Shown: positions 8,574-17,578 of the stretch, piece after piece
Numbering within the stretch: the first letter of the stretch is position 1
Layout of the letters: each line of letters begins with the position of its first letter
Assembly (NCBI GenBank): GCA_020634855.1
Contig: JACKAU010000010.1
Location: 310,001-374,000 of the forward strand
DNA from: Anaerolineales bacterium
Lineage (GTDB): Bacteria > Chloroflexota > Anaerolineae > 4572-78 > J111
Reading direction: 5' to 3'
DNA length: 64,000 nt
Translations under genes and position numbers: made by a program
The notes under the pieces: generated by a model
What the model was told of the DNA's origin: nothing
The model's database searches: none
The model's input: only the letters and a program-made list of their open reading frames with translations

Positions 8574-9860
8574 TTATTCTTTGATCCGTTTGATTTTGGC
8601 GCCCAGTTCCAAAAGTTTTTGCTCGATGTTTTCGTACCCGCGATCGATTTGGCCGATATTACGGATGATGGTGGTCCCGTCGGCGCACAGCGCCGCGATG
8701 AGGAGGGCGATACCGGCCCGGATGTCGGGACTGGAGATGCCTTGCCGTTCGCCGCGCATCAGGCTGGGGCCTTGAACCAGCGCCCGATGGGGGTCGCACA
8801 ACACAATTCGCGCTCCCATGCTAATGAGCCGGTCAACAAAAAAAAGACGGCTCTCGTACATTTTTTCGTGGAACAAGGCCGTGCCGGTGGCTTGCGTGGC
8901 GGCCACCAATGTCACGCTCATCATATCGGCGGGAAAGCCAGGCCAGGGGGCGTCATCGATGGTCGGAATGGCGTCGCCGATGTCGGGCATGATGACCATA
9001 AGCTGTTTGTCGGGCAGAAGTAGGTCGTTGCCTTGAATTTTAGGGTTGATACCCAGCCGGTCATAAACCATCAGCGTCATTCGGAGATGTTCGGGGTTGA
9101 CATTTTTGATGAGGATTTCGCCTTCGGTGACGGCTGATAAGGCGATAAAACTGCCAACTTCCAGGTAATCGGCGCTGAGGGTGTATTCGGTGCCGTGCAG
9201 CGACTCGACGCCGTGGATGGTGATCAAATTGGAGCCGATACCTTCGATATTGGCGCCCATACGGCTCAACAGGTGGCACAAATCTTGAACGTGCGGTTCA
9301 GAGGCGGCGTTGCGGACAACCGTGGTGCCTTCGGCCAGGACAGCGGCCAAGATAGCATTCTCGGTGGCAGTCACGCTGGCCTCATCGAGCAGAATGTCCT
9401 GACCGCGCAGTTTTTTGCATCTAAGCGTAAAGCTGCCGTTGTAACTAAATTTAGCGCCCAGCGCTTGTAAAGCCATAATGTGGGTGTCGACTCGTCGCCG
9501 GCCAATTTTATCGCCGCCGGGTTGGCTGAGGTTAACCTCGCCCTCGCGGGCCAGCAGCGACCCCATCAACACCAGCGCGCCTCTGATTCTAGCGAAGCGA
9601 TCCGGGTTCGGCGTGGTCGAGCAAATCGTTCCGGCTCGTAAGGTCACGTTGTGGGCGTCGTGACAGGTGACCTCTACCCCCAAATCTTCCACAATACGGA
9701 GCATGGTCCTGACATCGCCGATATTAGGTAGATTGTAGAGTGTCACCGGCTGATCGGTCAGGAGGGCGGCGGAGATGAGGGGAAATGCTGCGTTTTTGTT
9801 ACCGCTCGGCGTCACCACACCGTTGAGCGGGTTCCTTCCTTCGATGATAAATTGTTCCAT
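8574..9860 (-). CDS. murA: UDP-N-acetylglucosamine 1-carboxyvinyltransferase (MurA) with Asp in the Cys115 position
   Basis: 428 residues, the usual MurA length. It transfers enolpyruvate from PEP to UDP-GlcNAc, the first committed step of peptidoglycan synthesis, in the cytoplasm. SGNKNAAF (Lys22, Asn23) is the substrate-binding motif, and DDAPWPGFPADM and RGYE-x-IE near the C-terminus are also diagnostic. In the catalytic loop the usual PGGC is PGGDKIGRRRVDTHI, so Asp117 replaces the Cys that fosfomycin alkylates. Natural Asp variants (Mycobacterium, Chlamydia) are active and fosfomycin-insensitive. The gene fits the window's wall-synthesis genes but is not linked to them. Its 5' region (9861-10096) holds a 9-bp tandem repeat. 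Confidence 0.93.
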   Translation of the reverse strand: MEQFIIEGRNPLNGVVTPSGNKNAAFPLISAALLTDQPVTLYNLPNIGDVRTMLRIVEDLGVEVTCHDAHNVTLRAGTICSTTPNPDRFARIRGALVLMGSLLAREGEVNLSQPGGDKIGRRRVDTHIMALQALGAKFSYNGSFTLRCKKLRGQDILLDEASVTATENAILAAVLAEGTTVVRNAASEPHVQDLCHLLSRMGANIEGIGSNLITIHGVESLHGTEYTLSADYLEVGSFIALSAVTEGEILIKNVNPEHLRMTLMVYDRLGINPKIQGNDLLLPDKQLMVIMPDIGDAIPTIDDAPWPGFPADMMSVTLVAATQATGTALFHEKMYESRLFFVDRLISMGARIVLCDPHRALVQGPSLMRGERQGISSPDIRAGIALLIAALCADGTTIIRNIGQIDRGYENIEQKLLELGAKIKRIKE

Positions 9861-9888
9861 AAGTCCTTGGTTCCCAGGTTTAGGTGTT

Positions 9889-9942
9889 TCATGAGTTCAT
9901 AGAGTTTATAGAGTTTGTGGAGTTTATAGAGTTGGTAGAGTT
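9889..9942. repeat. Six tandem copies of a 9-bp unit (TATAGAGTT)
   Basis: Units of nine bases ending in GAGTT run in register: TCATGAGTT, CATAGAGTT, TATAGAGTT, TGTGGAGTT, TATAGAGTT, GGTAGAGTT. They lie just upstream of murA, in its probable leader or promoter region. A short (TAA)n run follows at about 10029-10047. Copy number might vary between strains. Confidence 0.75.
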
Positions 9943-10096
9943 TCGGGTTAATTTAACTCAATGAACTTTATTGTTAAGGTTGGTCGGTCAGTGAAATCTG
10001 TCAGCTTTATTGTACCAAAAAAGTTGACATAATAATAATAATAATTGCTATCAAAGAATTTGTCGTCTAAAAACGTCGTCTAGGCCCTATTGTAGT

Positions 10097-10882
10097 CTAT
10101 TCCCAAGCAACCTGCACGACATCCCCCTGTTGCAAATCCAACGCGCGGGCAGCATTTCCATTACGCATGGCAATCTCAATGTGGTCGCGGCTGCTGCCGA
10201 CGTAGGCTAACAATTCTCCTTCGGCCACATCGGCAAAGGTGCGGCTGAGGGAGGTGATGGTGGTGTTACCGCTGGTAAAGGTGACCGCAGTCGGGTCGGG
10301 CAGGTCTTGCGCTCGCAGGTCCAAAACCACATTACCGAAGTGATCCACGTGGATGACACGGCTTTGGCCGGCCTCGAGGTCGGTTCTAAATTCAAGCTGA
10401 ACCAGATCGGTGACCGGCTCGCCCAATGTCTCAATGGGAACGCCTTTGGCCAGATGGGCCGCTACCGGTGCAAAAACGTCGCGTCCGTGGAACGTAGCGC
10501 TAACTTTCTGGCTCTGAAAAATGGGATTGGTTAAAGCAACGGCTTGGCGAATAGTGGTCTCGGCCAGGGCCAGGCTCAACACGCCATTATCGGGGCCGAC
10601 AAAAAGCCCCTGGCGCGTTTCGACCGCCACGGCCCGGCGCTCGCTGCCGACGCCGGGATCGATCACCACACAGTGGACGGCGTGGCTAGGGTAGTAGCTA
10701 AAGGCCTGATACAGCACAAAGGCTCCGGCCCAGATATTTTGCGGAGCAATGCTGTGAGTCAGGTGGATAATTTTAGCCGAGGGGCAAATATTGAGAATAA
10801 CGCCCTGCATAGCCCCGACATAGCCATCGCTCTGGCCGAAGTCGGTGGTTAAGGTGATGATGGGGTTTAGTGACGCTGCCAT
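10097..10882 (-). CDS. S-adenosyl-L-methionine hydrolase (hydroxide adenosyltransferase, DUF62)
   Basis: 261 residues from ATG 10882, preferred over a GTG 15 bases earlier because GGAGG lies five bases before this ATG. The N-terminus ITLTTDFGQSDGYVGAMQGV is the family hallmark, with the Asp residues that contact the SAM ribose. HCVVIDPGVGSERR and LFVGPDNGVLS continue the N-domain, and HIDHFGNVVLDL-like HVDHFGNVVLDL opens the C-domain. Family members split SAM into adenosine and methionine using hydroxide; the related fluorinases and chlorinases carry a different loop that I do not see here. The physiological role is uncertain. Monocistronic. Confidence 0.88.
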   Translation of the reverse strand: MAASLNPIITLTTDFGQSDGYVGAMQGVILNICPSAKIIHLTHSIAPQNIWAGAFVLYQAFSYYPSHAVHCVVIDPGVGSERRAVAVETRQGLFVGPDNGVLSLALAETTIRQAVALTNPIFQSQKVSATFHGRDVFAPVAAHLAKGVPIETLGEPVTDLVQLEFRTDLEAGQSRVIHVDHFGNVVLDLRAQDLPDPTAVTFTSGNTTITSLSRTFADVAEGELLAYVGSSRDHIEIAMRNGNAARALDLQQGDVVQVAWE

Positions 10883-10961
10883 GGATACCTCCAACACGCT
10901 ATTTTACGCTTGGTCGTGAGGGTCGTCAATATCGGGATTAGTTGAGGGTGCATTTCCATTA

Positions 10962-11116
10962 TGGAGCGAGATAGAAACACTGAATTTATGATGGAAATGA
11001 GGACACTGATCCTTGCCATAAGGTGTTTACACCGATCCAATGTCAAGAATGAGCTTATAATTGAATTACAGAATTCAGTGAAGTCATCATTTTCAGTGTT
11101 TCATTTTCAGTGTTTC
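10962..11116. repeat. Intergenic repeat cluster, dispersed repeat copy A and 14-bp tandem repeat
   Basis: Bases 10962-11009 match 37690-37738 elsewhere in the window (CGAGATAGAAACACTG exact, then ATTTATG and AATGAG blocks). At the other end, TCATTTTCAGTGTT occurs twice in tandem at 11087-11100 and 11101-11114, and its TTCAGTGTTTC core is the reverse complement of GAAACACTGAA at 10974. So inverted copies bound a ~150-bp segment, as in a small non-autonomous element. The segment holds a 47-codon frame from 10988 without a ribosome site, which I do not call a gene. Confidence 0.55.
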
Positions 11117-11142
11117 AATGAACGCGGGTTGCCCTAATAAGG

Positions 11143-12243
11143 TTATGCTGTGATGGGCGAACCGTGTTTTCTTAATTGATCCTCGTCAATTTTGATGTCG
11201 GTTAGTGAGGCCAGATCAATATACCCATCGACAATTTTGATGGGCTGGGTGACGATATCATCCTCTAATTTGAGGAAGAAACTCAGTTCGGAGGGGTGAT
11301 CTATGCCCGGCAGGCCGGAAAACAGCGCCGCACGAATGGTCCCTAGCGCAGAGCTGGCCTGCGAGCCGACCATGACGCCCTTGCCGTGATCGCGGGCGGC
11401 TTGCAGCATTTGCCGCGAGTGGGTGTAGCCGGTGCGGGCTGTTTTGATGTTGAGAATATCGAAGGTGTCAAAACGCATTTCCCGACGCAAATCGCGGGGG
11501 GAAAAGGTGCTGTCGTCGGCGATAATGGGCAGCAGGTTGGCAGCGCGGAGTTGGCTGCGCTCCGGGATCAGCTCAACGGGCAGCGGCTCCTCAACGTACA
11601 GCAGGCCGAGATCGGCCAGTTGGCGCAGTTGGGCGGGCGCCGTCTCCGGCAGCAGCCCTTCGTTGGCATCGGCGTAGAGGCTCAACCCGCTGCCGGCAAA
11701 TTCGCTTTGCAGCCGGCGCACCCGACGAACGTCATCGCTGAAGTTTCGCCCCACTTTGACTTTCAAAACCCGAACCCCTTGGTCATAAACCGTTTTGGCT
11801 TCGGCCAGCATGGTCGCCTCATCCGAAATGCCCAAAATATAGGAAACTTTGATCTGCCGTTGGGCCGGGTTGAGATAATCTAACAGCGTTTGGCCTTGAG
11901 TCGCCGCTGTGACTTCGTGTAGACAGATATCTATCGCGCCTTTGGCTGTATGATTGTTGGCAATGACATCCATCTCGCGGTTAACCGTTTCTATATCGTC
12001 AATGGGGAGGCCAATGAGGCGAGGGGCCAGGTGCTGCTGAATAATCGTCTGGATGGAGGCGGTGGTTTCACCGTAAATGGTGGGGCGGGGCGGCGCTTCG
12101 GCCCAGCCTATATGGCCGGTGTCAGTTACAAGACGCACCAATACGTGCTCAAGTTGGTCCAGTCGGCTGGCTTTACCCCAACTGAGGGCGCCTTTCATAG
12201 GTAGGTGAAAGGGGTAGGTATGAATTTCGGCAATTTTGGGCAT
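11143..12243 (-). CDS. Enolase-superfamily enzyme (muconate-lactonizing / dipeptide epimerase subgroup)
   Basis: 366 residues with the mandelate racemase/MLE fold: capping domain res ~1-125, then a beta/alpha barrel. Catalytic Lys lies in VLKVKVG (Lys161, Lys163); metal ligands are in YADANEG (Asp192), YVEEP (Glu219) and IADDS (Asp243); the second catalytic Lys is Lys267 in NIKTARTGY. A pair of Lys on opposite faces marks the MLE subgroup, which includes muconate cycloisomerases, o-succinylbenzoate synthases and dipeptide epimerases. Specificity cannot be read by eye. It lies 36 bases downstream of a P-loop protein gene on the same strand, so the two are probably an operon. No menaquinone or muconate genes are nearby. 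Confidence 0.87.
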   Translation of the reverse strand: MPKIAEIHTYPFHLPMKGALSWGKASRLDQLEHVLVRLVTDTGHIGWAEAPPRPTIYGETTASIQTIIQQHLAPRLIGLPIDDIETVNREMDVIANNHTAKGAIDICLHEVTAATQGQTLLDYLNPAQRQIKVSYILGISDEATMLAEAKTVYDQGVRVLKVKVGRNFSDDVRRVRRLQSEFAGSGLSLYADANEGLLPETAPAQLRQLADLGLLYVEEPLPVELIPERSQLRAANLLPIIADDSTFSPRDLRREMRFDTFDILNIKTARTGYTHSRQMLQAARDHGKGVMVGSQASSALGTIRAALFSGLPGIDHPSELSFFLKLEDDIVTQPIKIVDGYIDLASLTDIKIDEDQLRKHGSPITA

Positions 12244-12279
12244 GGTTGTGATTCCTTAACTGGATCGGCATTTCACATT

Positions 12280-13092
12280 TTAGAGCAGGTCGGTGATCAA
12301 CCACTGTTTGATCTGCTCCGCTGTTCGATCCGGGGTGGTTTGAGCGGTGTCGATGAGCAGCACTCGGCCGGAGGGCAGATGGTGGGTCAAGTAGTCGCGG
12401 GTGGTTTGGGAGTCGTAGTTTTGGCGCTCCTTGACGATGATGGCCGTTTTTTTGACAACCTCATCAACAGGCAGGTGGGCGGTGGTTTGGCTGATTTTTT
12501 GCAGGTCAGCTTCGCTAAAAACAGTTTGGATATGAGGAATGGTTTGGAGCGCCGGTAAGGTATTTTGACCGGCTACCGGATCGAGCTTAACCTGATCGAA
12601 ATCATCGCCGCGATTGAGCAAGCGGTTGAGACGAACCGTATCGGGGGCATCGAGCACAATAAAGCGAGCTTGGGGAAAATAGCGAATCGCATAGCGGGCC
12701 TCGTCAACGCCGCGCAGTCCGTCGAAGAAAATGGGTGGAGGTAACTTATTAATATCGACCGCCAGCCGGCTCAGCGCGTGGGCCATCCCGCCCGGATATT
12801 TGCTCCGGTAACGGGCGGTGTATTCCAGCCGCTGGAGGCGATCGGTCACGGTCTGGACGGCCTGTCCCGCTTCTTTCTGTAACACGGCGATAATGACCTC
12901 ATCGGTTACCTGGCGGCGATTAGGCAGCAGCGTAAAGTGAACCTGCTCTCGCAAGCGGTCGGTCACGGTCGATTTGCCGACCCCGGTCAACCCCACCAAA
13001 ATGATTAGCGGGAGGTCTCGTAATCGGATATACGGCGAGGAAATCTCGTTTTGAGTAGGTATTAAGCTGAGATAATCTGTTAAGAATGTCAC
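12280..13092 (-). CDS. P-loop nucleotide-binding kinase-like protein
   Basis: 270 residues from a GTG at 13092; no strong ribosome site is seen, so the start may be a little downstream. Walker A is GLTGVGKST (res 34-42), followed by an Arg-rich helix (TDRLREQ). The remainder resembles small-molecule kinases, with IFFDGLRGVDEARY, IVLDAPDTVRLNRLLNRGDDFDQ (a lid-like Arg region) and a C-terminal RVLLIDT-x-TPD segment. I cannot assign a substrate. It lies upstream of the enolase-superfamily gene, so a shared pathway is possible. Confidence 0.7.
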   Translation of the reverse strand: MTFLTDYLSLIPTQNEISSPYIRLRDLPLIILVGLTGVGKSTVTDRLREQVHFTLLPNRRQVTDEVIIAVLQKEAGQAVQTVTDRLQRLEYTARYRSKYPGGMAHALSRLAVDINKLPPPIFFDGLRGVDEARYAIRYFPQARFIVLDAPDTVRLNRLLNRGDDFDQVKLDPVAGQNTLPALQTIPHIQTVFSEADLQKISQTTAHLPVDEVVKKTAIIVKERQNYDSQTTRDYLTHHLPSGRVLLIDTAQTTPDRTAEQIKQWLITDLL

Positions 13093-13153
13093 AAAAGCAT
13101 TTTACTCTGGGTGCTTCAAATCGGCCAATATACTGAGACAATTTCAATTTTGT

Positions 13154-13182
13154 TTGCCCCACCTCCTCAACCGTGCTACAAT
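13154..13182 (+). promoter_or_regulatory. Sigma-70 type promoter with extended -10
   Basis: TTGCCC at 13154-13159, a 17-base spacer, then TACAAT at 13177-13182 preceded by TGC (extended -10). The predicted start is about 42 bases before the ATG of the first S41 peptidase. It matches the promoters before pheA and the TIR gene in this window. Confidence 0.6.
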
Positions 13183-13230
13183 TTGATTCTTATATCGACT
13201 ATCGACTATGAAGCCGTTCAGGTTGCACCT

Positions 13231-14442
13231 ATGAAACTATTTGTCAAGACTATCTCGATATCGCTTTTGGCGCTTTTTATATTTGCGATCGGCATCGGAG
13301 CCGGGTATCTCCTCCGTGATTATATCATCAAGGATCAGCCATCTGATATGGCCAGTGAAGATATTGGCCTTTATTGGGAAGTTTGGAATCGCGTTGAGGA
13401 GCAATTTTATGGCGGTGTTCCTGAAGGATCGAATGTAACGTATGGGGCCATCAAAGGCTCGTTATCTGTTCTGGATGATCCTTATACGATATTTCTGGAG
13501 CCGGAACCGGCCGCCCAGGAAAAAGCCAGTTTGGAAGGGCAGTTTGGCGGCATTGGCGCCTTTGTGCGGCGTGATGAAGCCGGCCGGGTCATCCTGGAGC
13601 CGATGCGTGAGCAGGCGGCCGAACAGGCGGGTTTGCAAACCGATGACGTACTGATCGGCATCGACGATACGGAAATCACTCCGGAGATGACGACCGATGA
13701 GATTGTGGCGTTAATTCGGGGCGAGGTCGGAACCGAGGTGATTCTGACTGTTGAGCGCGAAGGGGAAACCGAGCCGGTCAAGCTGACCGTAGTCCGAGCC
13801 ATTATCCAAACCCCTAGTGTGACGTGGCGCATCTTGGAGGAAGATCCGACCATCGGTTATATCCAAATGACCTCTTTTACCGAGCGAACGAGCGCTGAAC
13901 TCAGCCAGGCGCTGGATGACCTGTTGGAGCAGGATGCTAAAACATTCGTGTTCGATTTGCGGCGAAATGGCGGGGGCCTGCTCGACACAGCCATTGATGT
14001 GGCCAGCGAATTTTTGCGCGATGGCGTGGTTTTAAAGGAAGATCGCCAGAATGAGGGGCAGCGGGTTTATGACGTGCGAGGCGGAGGGCAACTGCTGGAT
14101 CAGCCCTTGGTGGTGTTAGTTGACGGTGGAACCGCCAGCGCCAGCGAGATTGTGGCCGGCGCGCTGCAAGATTATGGCCGGGCGACGCTCATCGGCGAAA
14201 AAACGTTTGGCAAAGGCAGTGTGCAGTTGATTTATGAGCTATCAGACCGATCGCGGTTGCATGTGACGGTGGCCAAGTGGTTTACGCCTAACGGTAACCT
14301 GATCGACGGGGTTGGTCTGAAGCCGGATGTCGAAGTGTTGTTTTCGGAAGAAGATCACCAAACGGGTCGCGATCCGCAGTTGGAACGAGCGATATCTTTT
14401 CTACAAAACGAGGAGTATGCTAAGAAAAGTAGTAAAAAGTAG
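13231..14442 (+). CDS. S41 family C-terminal processing peptidase, first of two
   Basis: 403 residues from ATG 13231, where a membrane anchor begins; an in-frame ATG 120 bases earlier would add a poorly coding segment and overlap the promoter. One N-terminal TM helix (res ~5-28) places the enzyme outside the membrane. A PDZ domain follows (GIDDTEITPEMTTDEIVALIRG). The serine protease core has GGTASASEIVAGAL with the nucleophile Ser and IGEKTFGKGSVQ with the general-base Lys. Ctp proteases trim C-termini of secreted and membrane proteins. The gene is ten bases from a paralogue with the same architecture. Confidence 0.9.
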   Translation: MKLFVKTISISLLALFIFAIGIGAGYLLRDYIIKDQPSDMASEDIGLYWEVWNRVEEQFYGGVPEGSNVTYGAIKGSLSVLDDPYTIFLEPEPAAQEKASLEGQFGGIGAFVRRDEAGRVILEPMREQAAEQAGLQTDDVLIGIDDTEITPEMTTDEIVALIRGEVGTEVILTVEREGETEPVKLTVVRAIIQTPSVTWRILEEDPTIGYIQMTSFTERTSAELSQALDDLLEQDAKTFVFDLRRNGGGLLDTAIDVASEFLRDGVVLKEDRQNEGQRVYDVRGGGQLLDQPLVVLVDGGTASASEIVAGALQDYGRATLIGEKTFGKGSVQLIYELSDRSRLHVTVAKWFTPNGNLIDGVGLKPDVEVLFSEEDHQTGRDPQLERAISFLQNEEYAKKSSKK

Positions 14443-14451
14443 GAGCGCCGG

Positions 14452-15720
14452 ATGAGTTCTCAAACGAAGCAGTGGTTGAAGATGGGTTTGATGGTAGCTG
14501 CGGTTGGTCTGGTGGCTGTGGCTTCATTTGTAGGCGGGATGTTTGTGTATGCTAACTTTTTTACGTCGCCTTATGCGCCCTCAACTCTGACCACAGCCCT
14601 GCCGTTTTTTACCTCGAACGGCCAAAAGATATCGTATACTCAGTTTAACTCGACCGATATCCCGCCCGAATTTGCCACCTTTTGGGAAGCCTGGCAGTTC
14701 CTCAATGAAGAATTTTATGGCGACATCCCCGCTGACGACGAACGGGTTTACGGCGCAATTCGGGGGATGGTGGCTTCGTTTGGCGATCAGCATACCTCGT
14801 TCATCGACCCGGTTCGGGCGGCTATTATGAGCGAGAATATGCAGGGCAGCTTTGAAGGCATCGGCGCGACCATTCGCATGGATGAAGCCGGCCGGCTGAT
14901 CATTGCCGACCCGATGCCGGGCCGGCCCGCCTTTGAAGCCGGTCTGCGGCCGGATGATATTATTTTGGAGGTTGATGGCGAGTCGGTCGACGGGCTTAGT
15001 CTGCAAGAAGCGGTCTTGATGATTCGCGGGCCGGCCAATTCTACGGTGGTGTTGACGGTTTTTCGGGAAGGCCAGCTAAAGCCGTTCGACGTATCTATCG
15101 TTCGGGCCAAAATTGAATTGGAAGTGGTCGAGTCTGAGATGCTGGAGTCAAACATCGGTTATGTCAGGTTGACTCAATTTAGCAATGGCGCGGCTGACAA
15201 GTTGATCGCGGCCATTGGAGATTTACAGGATCAGGGCGCGGAGTCGCTCATTTTCGATTTGCGTAGCAATCCCGGTGGGCTTTTGTCAGAAGCGGTCAAC
15301 GTCAGCAGCCTCTTTGTGGAAGACGAAACGGTTGTGGTCGAACGATTAAAAGGCGGTGAGGAGAAAGTTTTTGAGGCCAAGAATGGTTTTAATGTGACCG
15401 GTGATATGCCGGTGGTGGTTCTGGTTAACGGCGGCAGCGCCAGCGCCAGCGAGATTGTGGCCGGGGCCATGCAGGATTTGAAGCGGGCGAAAATAATCGG
15501 TGAGCAGACATTCGGCAAAGGATCGGTGCAATTGCCGCACGGTCTGGCCGACGGCTCGGAACTGCGGGTGACCATCGCCGAATGGTTGACGCCATCCAAA
15601 CGCCAAATTCACGGTGAAGGTATCACGCCCGATATCGTAGTTGAGATGACCATTGAAGATTTGGAGCAAGAGCGCGATCCGCAGCTTGACAAAGCCATTG
15701 AAGTTTTGAGTGATGGGTGA
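14452..15720 (+). CDS. S41 family C-terminal processing peptidase, second of two
   Basis: 422 residues; AGGAG precedes the ATG. It repeats the architecture of the upstream gene: TM anchor (res ~10-32), PDZ domain (ILEVDGESVDGLSLQEAV), and catalytic core GGSASASEIVAGAM with Ser and IGEQTFGKGSVQ with Lys. The C-terminus EGITPDIVVEM followed by ERDPQLDKA matches the paralogue's ending ERAISFLQ only loosely. Tandem duplication with divergence is clear, and the two are co-transcribed. smpB starts nine bases downstream. Confidence 0.9.
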   Translation: MSSQTKQWLKMGLMVAAVGLVAVASFVGGMFVYANFFTSPYAPSTLTTALPFFTSNGQKISYTQFNSTDIPPEFATFWEAWQFLNEEFYGDIPADDERVYGAIRGMVASFGDQHTSFIDPVRAAIMSENMQGSFEGIGATIRMDEAGRLIIADPMPGRPAFEAGLRPDDIILEVDGESVDGLSLQEAVLMIRGPANSTVVLTVFREGQLKPFDVSIVRAKIELEVVESEMLESNIGYVRLTQFSNGAADKLIAAIGDLQDQGAESLIFDLRSNPGGLLSEAVNVSSLFVEDETVVVERLKGGEEKVFEAKNGFNVTGDMPVVVLVNGGSASASEIVAGAMQDLKRAKIIGEQTFGKGSVQLPHGLADGSELRVTIAEWLTPSKRQIHGEGITPDIVVEMTIEDLEQERDPQLDKAIEVLSDG

Positions 15721-15728
15721 AAGGGTAA

Positions 15729-16202
15729 GTGAGTAAAGAATTTATCAAAGTTGTTGCCACAAACCGTAAAGCCCGCCACGATTATCTGATCGAAGATAGT
15801 TACGAGGCGGGTATTGTTTTAACCGGGAGTGAAATAAAATCGGTTCGAGCCGGACAGGTCAATTTACGGGATAGCTATGCCGCCTTCAGAGGAGATGAGT
15901 TATGGCTGCTCAATGCCCATATTTCACCCTACAAACAGGCTAGCTATCAAAATCATGAACCGCGCCGTGAGCGCAAACTGCTGCTGCACCGGCGGGAAAT
16001 TAACCGGTTGATTGGGAAGTTACAGGAGAAGGGGCTGACGTTAGTCCCCTTAAAAATTTATATTAAGAATAGCCGGGCCAAGCTGGAATTGGGTCTGGCT
16101 CGAGGTAAAAAATCTTACGACAAACGCCAAACCCTGCGCGAACGACAAGATCAACGGCAGATTGAGCGGGCGTTAGGGCGACGGACAAAGGGGATGGAAT
16201 AA
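15729..16202 (+). CDS. smpB: SsrA-binding protein SmpB
   Basis: 157 residues, usual length, with a GTG start. It binds tmRNA and brings it to stalled ribosomes for trans-translation. Motifs: NRKARHDYLIEDSYEAGIVLTGSEIKS near the N-terminus, LLNAHISPY in the middle, PLKIYIKN-x-AKLELGLARGKK, and a basic C-terminal tail (KRQTLRERQDQRQIERA) that enters the ribosomal decoding site. The stop codon overlaps the ATG of the next gene, TAATG-style. No tmRNA gene is visible nearby. Confidence 0.95.
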   Translation: MSKEFIKVVATNRKARHDYLIEDSYEAGIVLTGSEIKSVRAGQVNLRDSYAAFRGDELWLLNAHISPYKQASYQNHEPRRERKLLLHRREINRLIGKLQEKGLTLVPLKIYIKNSRAKLELGLARGKKSYDKRQTLRERQDQRQIERALGRRTKGME

Positions 16203-17545
16203 TGTCACCATTTCAATTTAAGAACTACCAGCCTCGCCCGCTGGAAATTATCGATACGACCCTACGAGAGGGATCGCAAAGTTCGCTGCTGCACGATCAT
16301 TACAAATATTTCTTCACCCAAAGCGATAAAGTGGAAATTGCACGCTCGCTGATTATTTACGGGGTTAAATTCATCGAGCTATTTGCCCCCATTGTCAGCC
16401 CGCGCGAGCGAGACGATTTTCAGGCCATCAAAACTGTGCGTGATGAGTTGATTATGCAGAAAGGCTACACCTTCCTGCTGGCCCACGTGCGCTGCCACCC
16501 TGACGATATCGAGTCGGCCATCGAGGCCGGGGCTGATGGCCTGAATATTTACATCCGCCTATCAGACACCGCGCGTTTCAGTCACGGCAAAGACATCGAA
16601 ACGGTGATCAACCGAGCGCGCAGTTTAATCGAAGATGTGCGCAAAAATCATCCGGATCTGATTCTGCGGTTTAGTGGCGAGGATGCTTTCCGAACGTCGG
16701 AGGACGATCTGTTCCGGGTTTACGATCAGATCGCGCCTTTTGTGGATCGCTTTGGTACGCCGGATACGGTTGGCGTGGCAACGCCTGCCACAGTGGTGCG
16801 GCGGCTGGATTTGCTGCGCCAGCATTATCCCCAGGTCGAGTTTGAAGGCCACTTTCATGATGACCGGGGCTTTAGTTTAGTCAACGCCTTGGAAGCGGTT
16901 AAAAACGGTATGCGCTATATCCAAACGACGCTGTTGGGCGTTGGCGACCGCTCCGGCATCACCTCGATCACAGCGCTGCTTTACAACCTCTACATCGACA
17001 AATATTACGATCATTTGGAAGGCTACAGCTTACGCGGCTCGTACCCGATCAACGTGATGTTCGCTTCTAAAATGAAGAAACTGGTTCCATCCAAAGAGCC
17101 GGTCAGCCTGACCAATCGCACCCACACTGCCGGCGTCCACCAGCAAGCGATGCTCAACCACGGCAGTACCTACGAGCCCTTCCCGCTCGATCAGTTTGGC
17201 GTGACCGAGTCGGAGATGCTGCTGGGGCCGTTAAGCGGCTGGAATATGATTTACTATTTCCTTAAAGAGATTAAATATTATAATCTCGATGAGGGAACCG
17301 CCCGCGAAATTGCCGCTGTTTTCAAAGAGCGTATTTATGATTACAAATCCGGCACATCGCCTACCACCGCGCTAATCGATATTGCCGAAAAAGAGTTTGG
17401 GTTAAGCCGCCTGGCCATTCCGGAGCAGTTTAAGGGCAATATTCTCCAGAGGATGGATGAGGAATCGAAAAGCGGCGCGTCGGCTGGGGCAACAGCCGAA
17501 GGTGATCCCGAAGCCCGGCGTAATACCGCGGTTACAATTAAGTGA
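16202..17545 (+). CDS. DRE-TIM metallolyase-family acyltransferase (isopropylmalate/homocitrate/citramalate synthase-like)
   Basis: 447 residues. The catalytic barrel starts with IIDTTLREGSQSS (metal and catalytic Arg/Asp/Glu), continues with GFELF-type VKFIELFAP and DTVGVATPATV, and has the metal-binding HFHDDRG. The gene overlaps smpB by one base and is followed by LeuC- and LeuD-type genes, so its product probably feeds them. It lacks the C-terminal allosteric domain of true LeuA; instead there is a ~30-residue low-complexity tail rich in Gly/Ala. I therefore cannot tell leucine, isoleucine (citramalate), lysine (homocitrate) or citrate (Re-type) chemistry apart. No LeuB-like dehydrogenase gene is in the window. 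Confidence 0.8.
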   Translation: MSPFQFKNYQPRPLEIIDTTLREGSQSSLLHDHYKYFFTQSDKVEIARSLIIYGVKFIELFAPIVSPRERDDFQAIKTVRDELIMQKGYTFLLAHVRCHPDDIESAIEAGADGLNIYIRLSDTARFSHGKDIETVINRARSLIEDVRKNHPDLILRFSGEDAFRTSEDDLFRVYDQIAPFVDRFGTPDTVGVATPATVVRRLDLLRQHYPQVEFEGHFHDDRGFSLVNALEAVKNGMRYIQTTLLGVGDRSGITSITALLYNLYIDKYYDHLEGYSLRGSYPINVMFASKMKKLVPSKEPVSLTNRTHTAGVHQQAMLNHGSTYEPFPLDQFGVTESEMLLGPLSGWNMIYYFLKEIKYYNLDEGTAREIAAVFKERIYDYKSGTSPTTALIDIAEKEFGLSRLAIPEQFKGNILQRMDEESKSGASAGATAEGDPEARRNTAVTIK

Positions 17546-17578
17546 GTTCCGCGGTTTAGCCGCAGAAAAAGGTGACCA

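Noticed and set aside
9889..9942. CRISPR-like array
   Set aside because: Units are 9 bases and directly abutting with no spacers.
10988..11131. 47-codon frame starting in the repeat
   Set aside because: No ribosome site, built largely from the tandem repeats, no similarity recognised.
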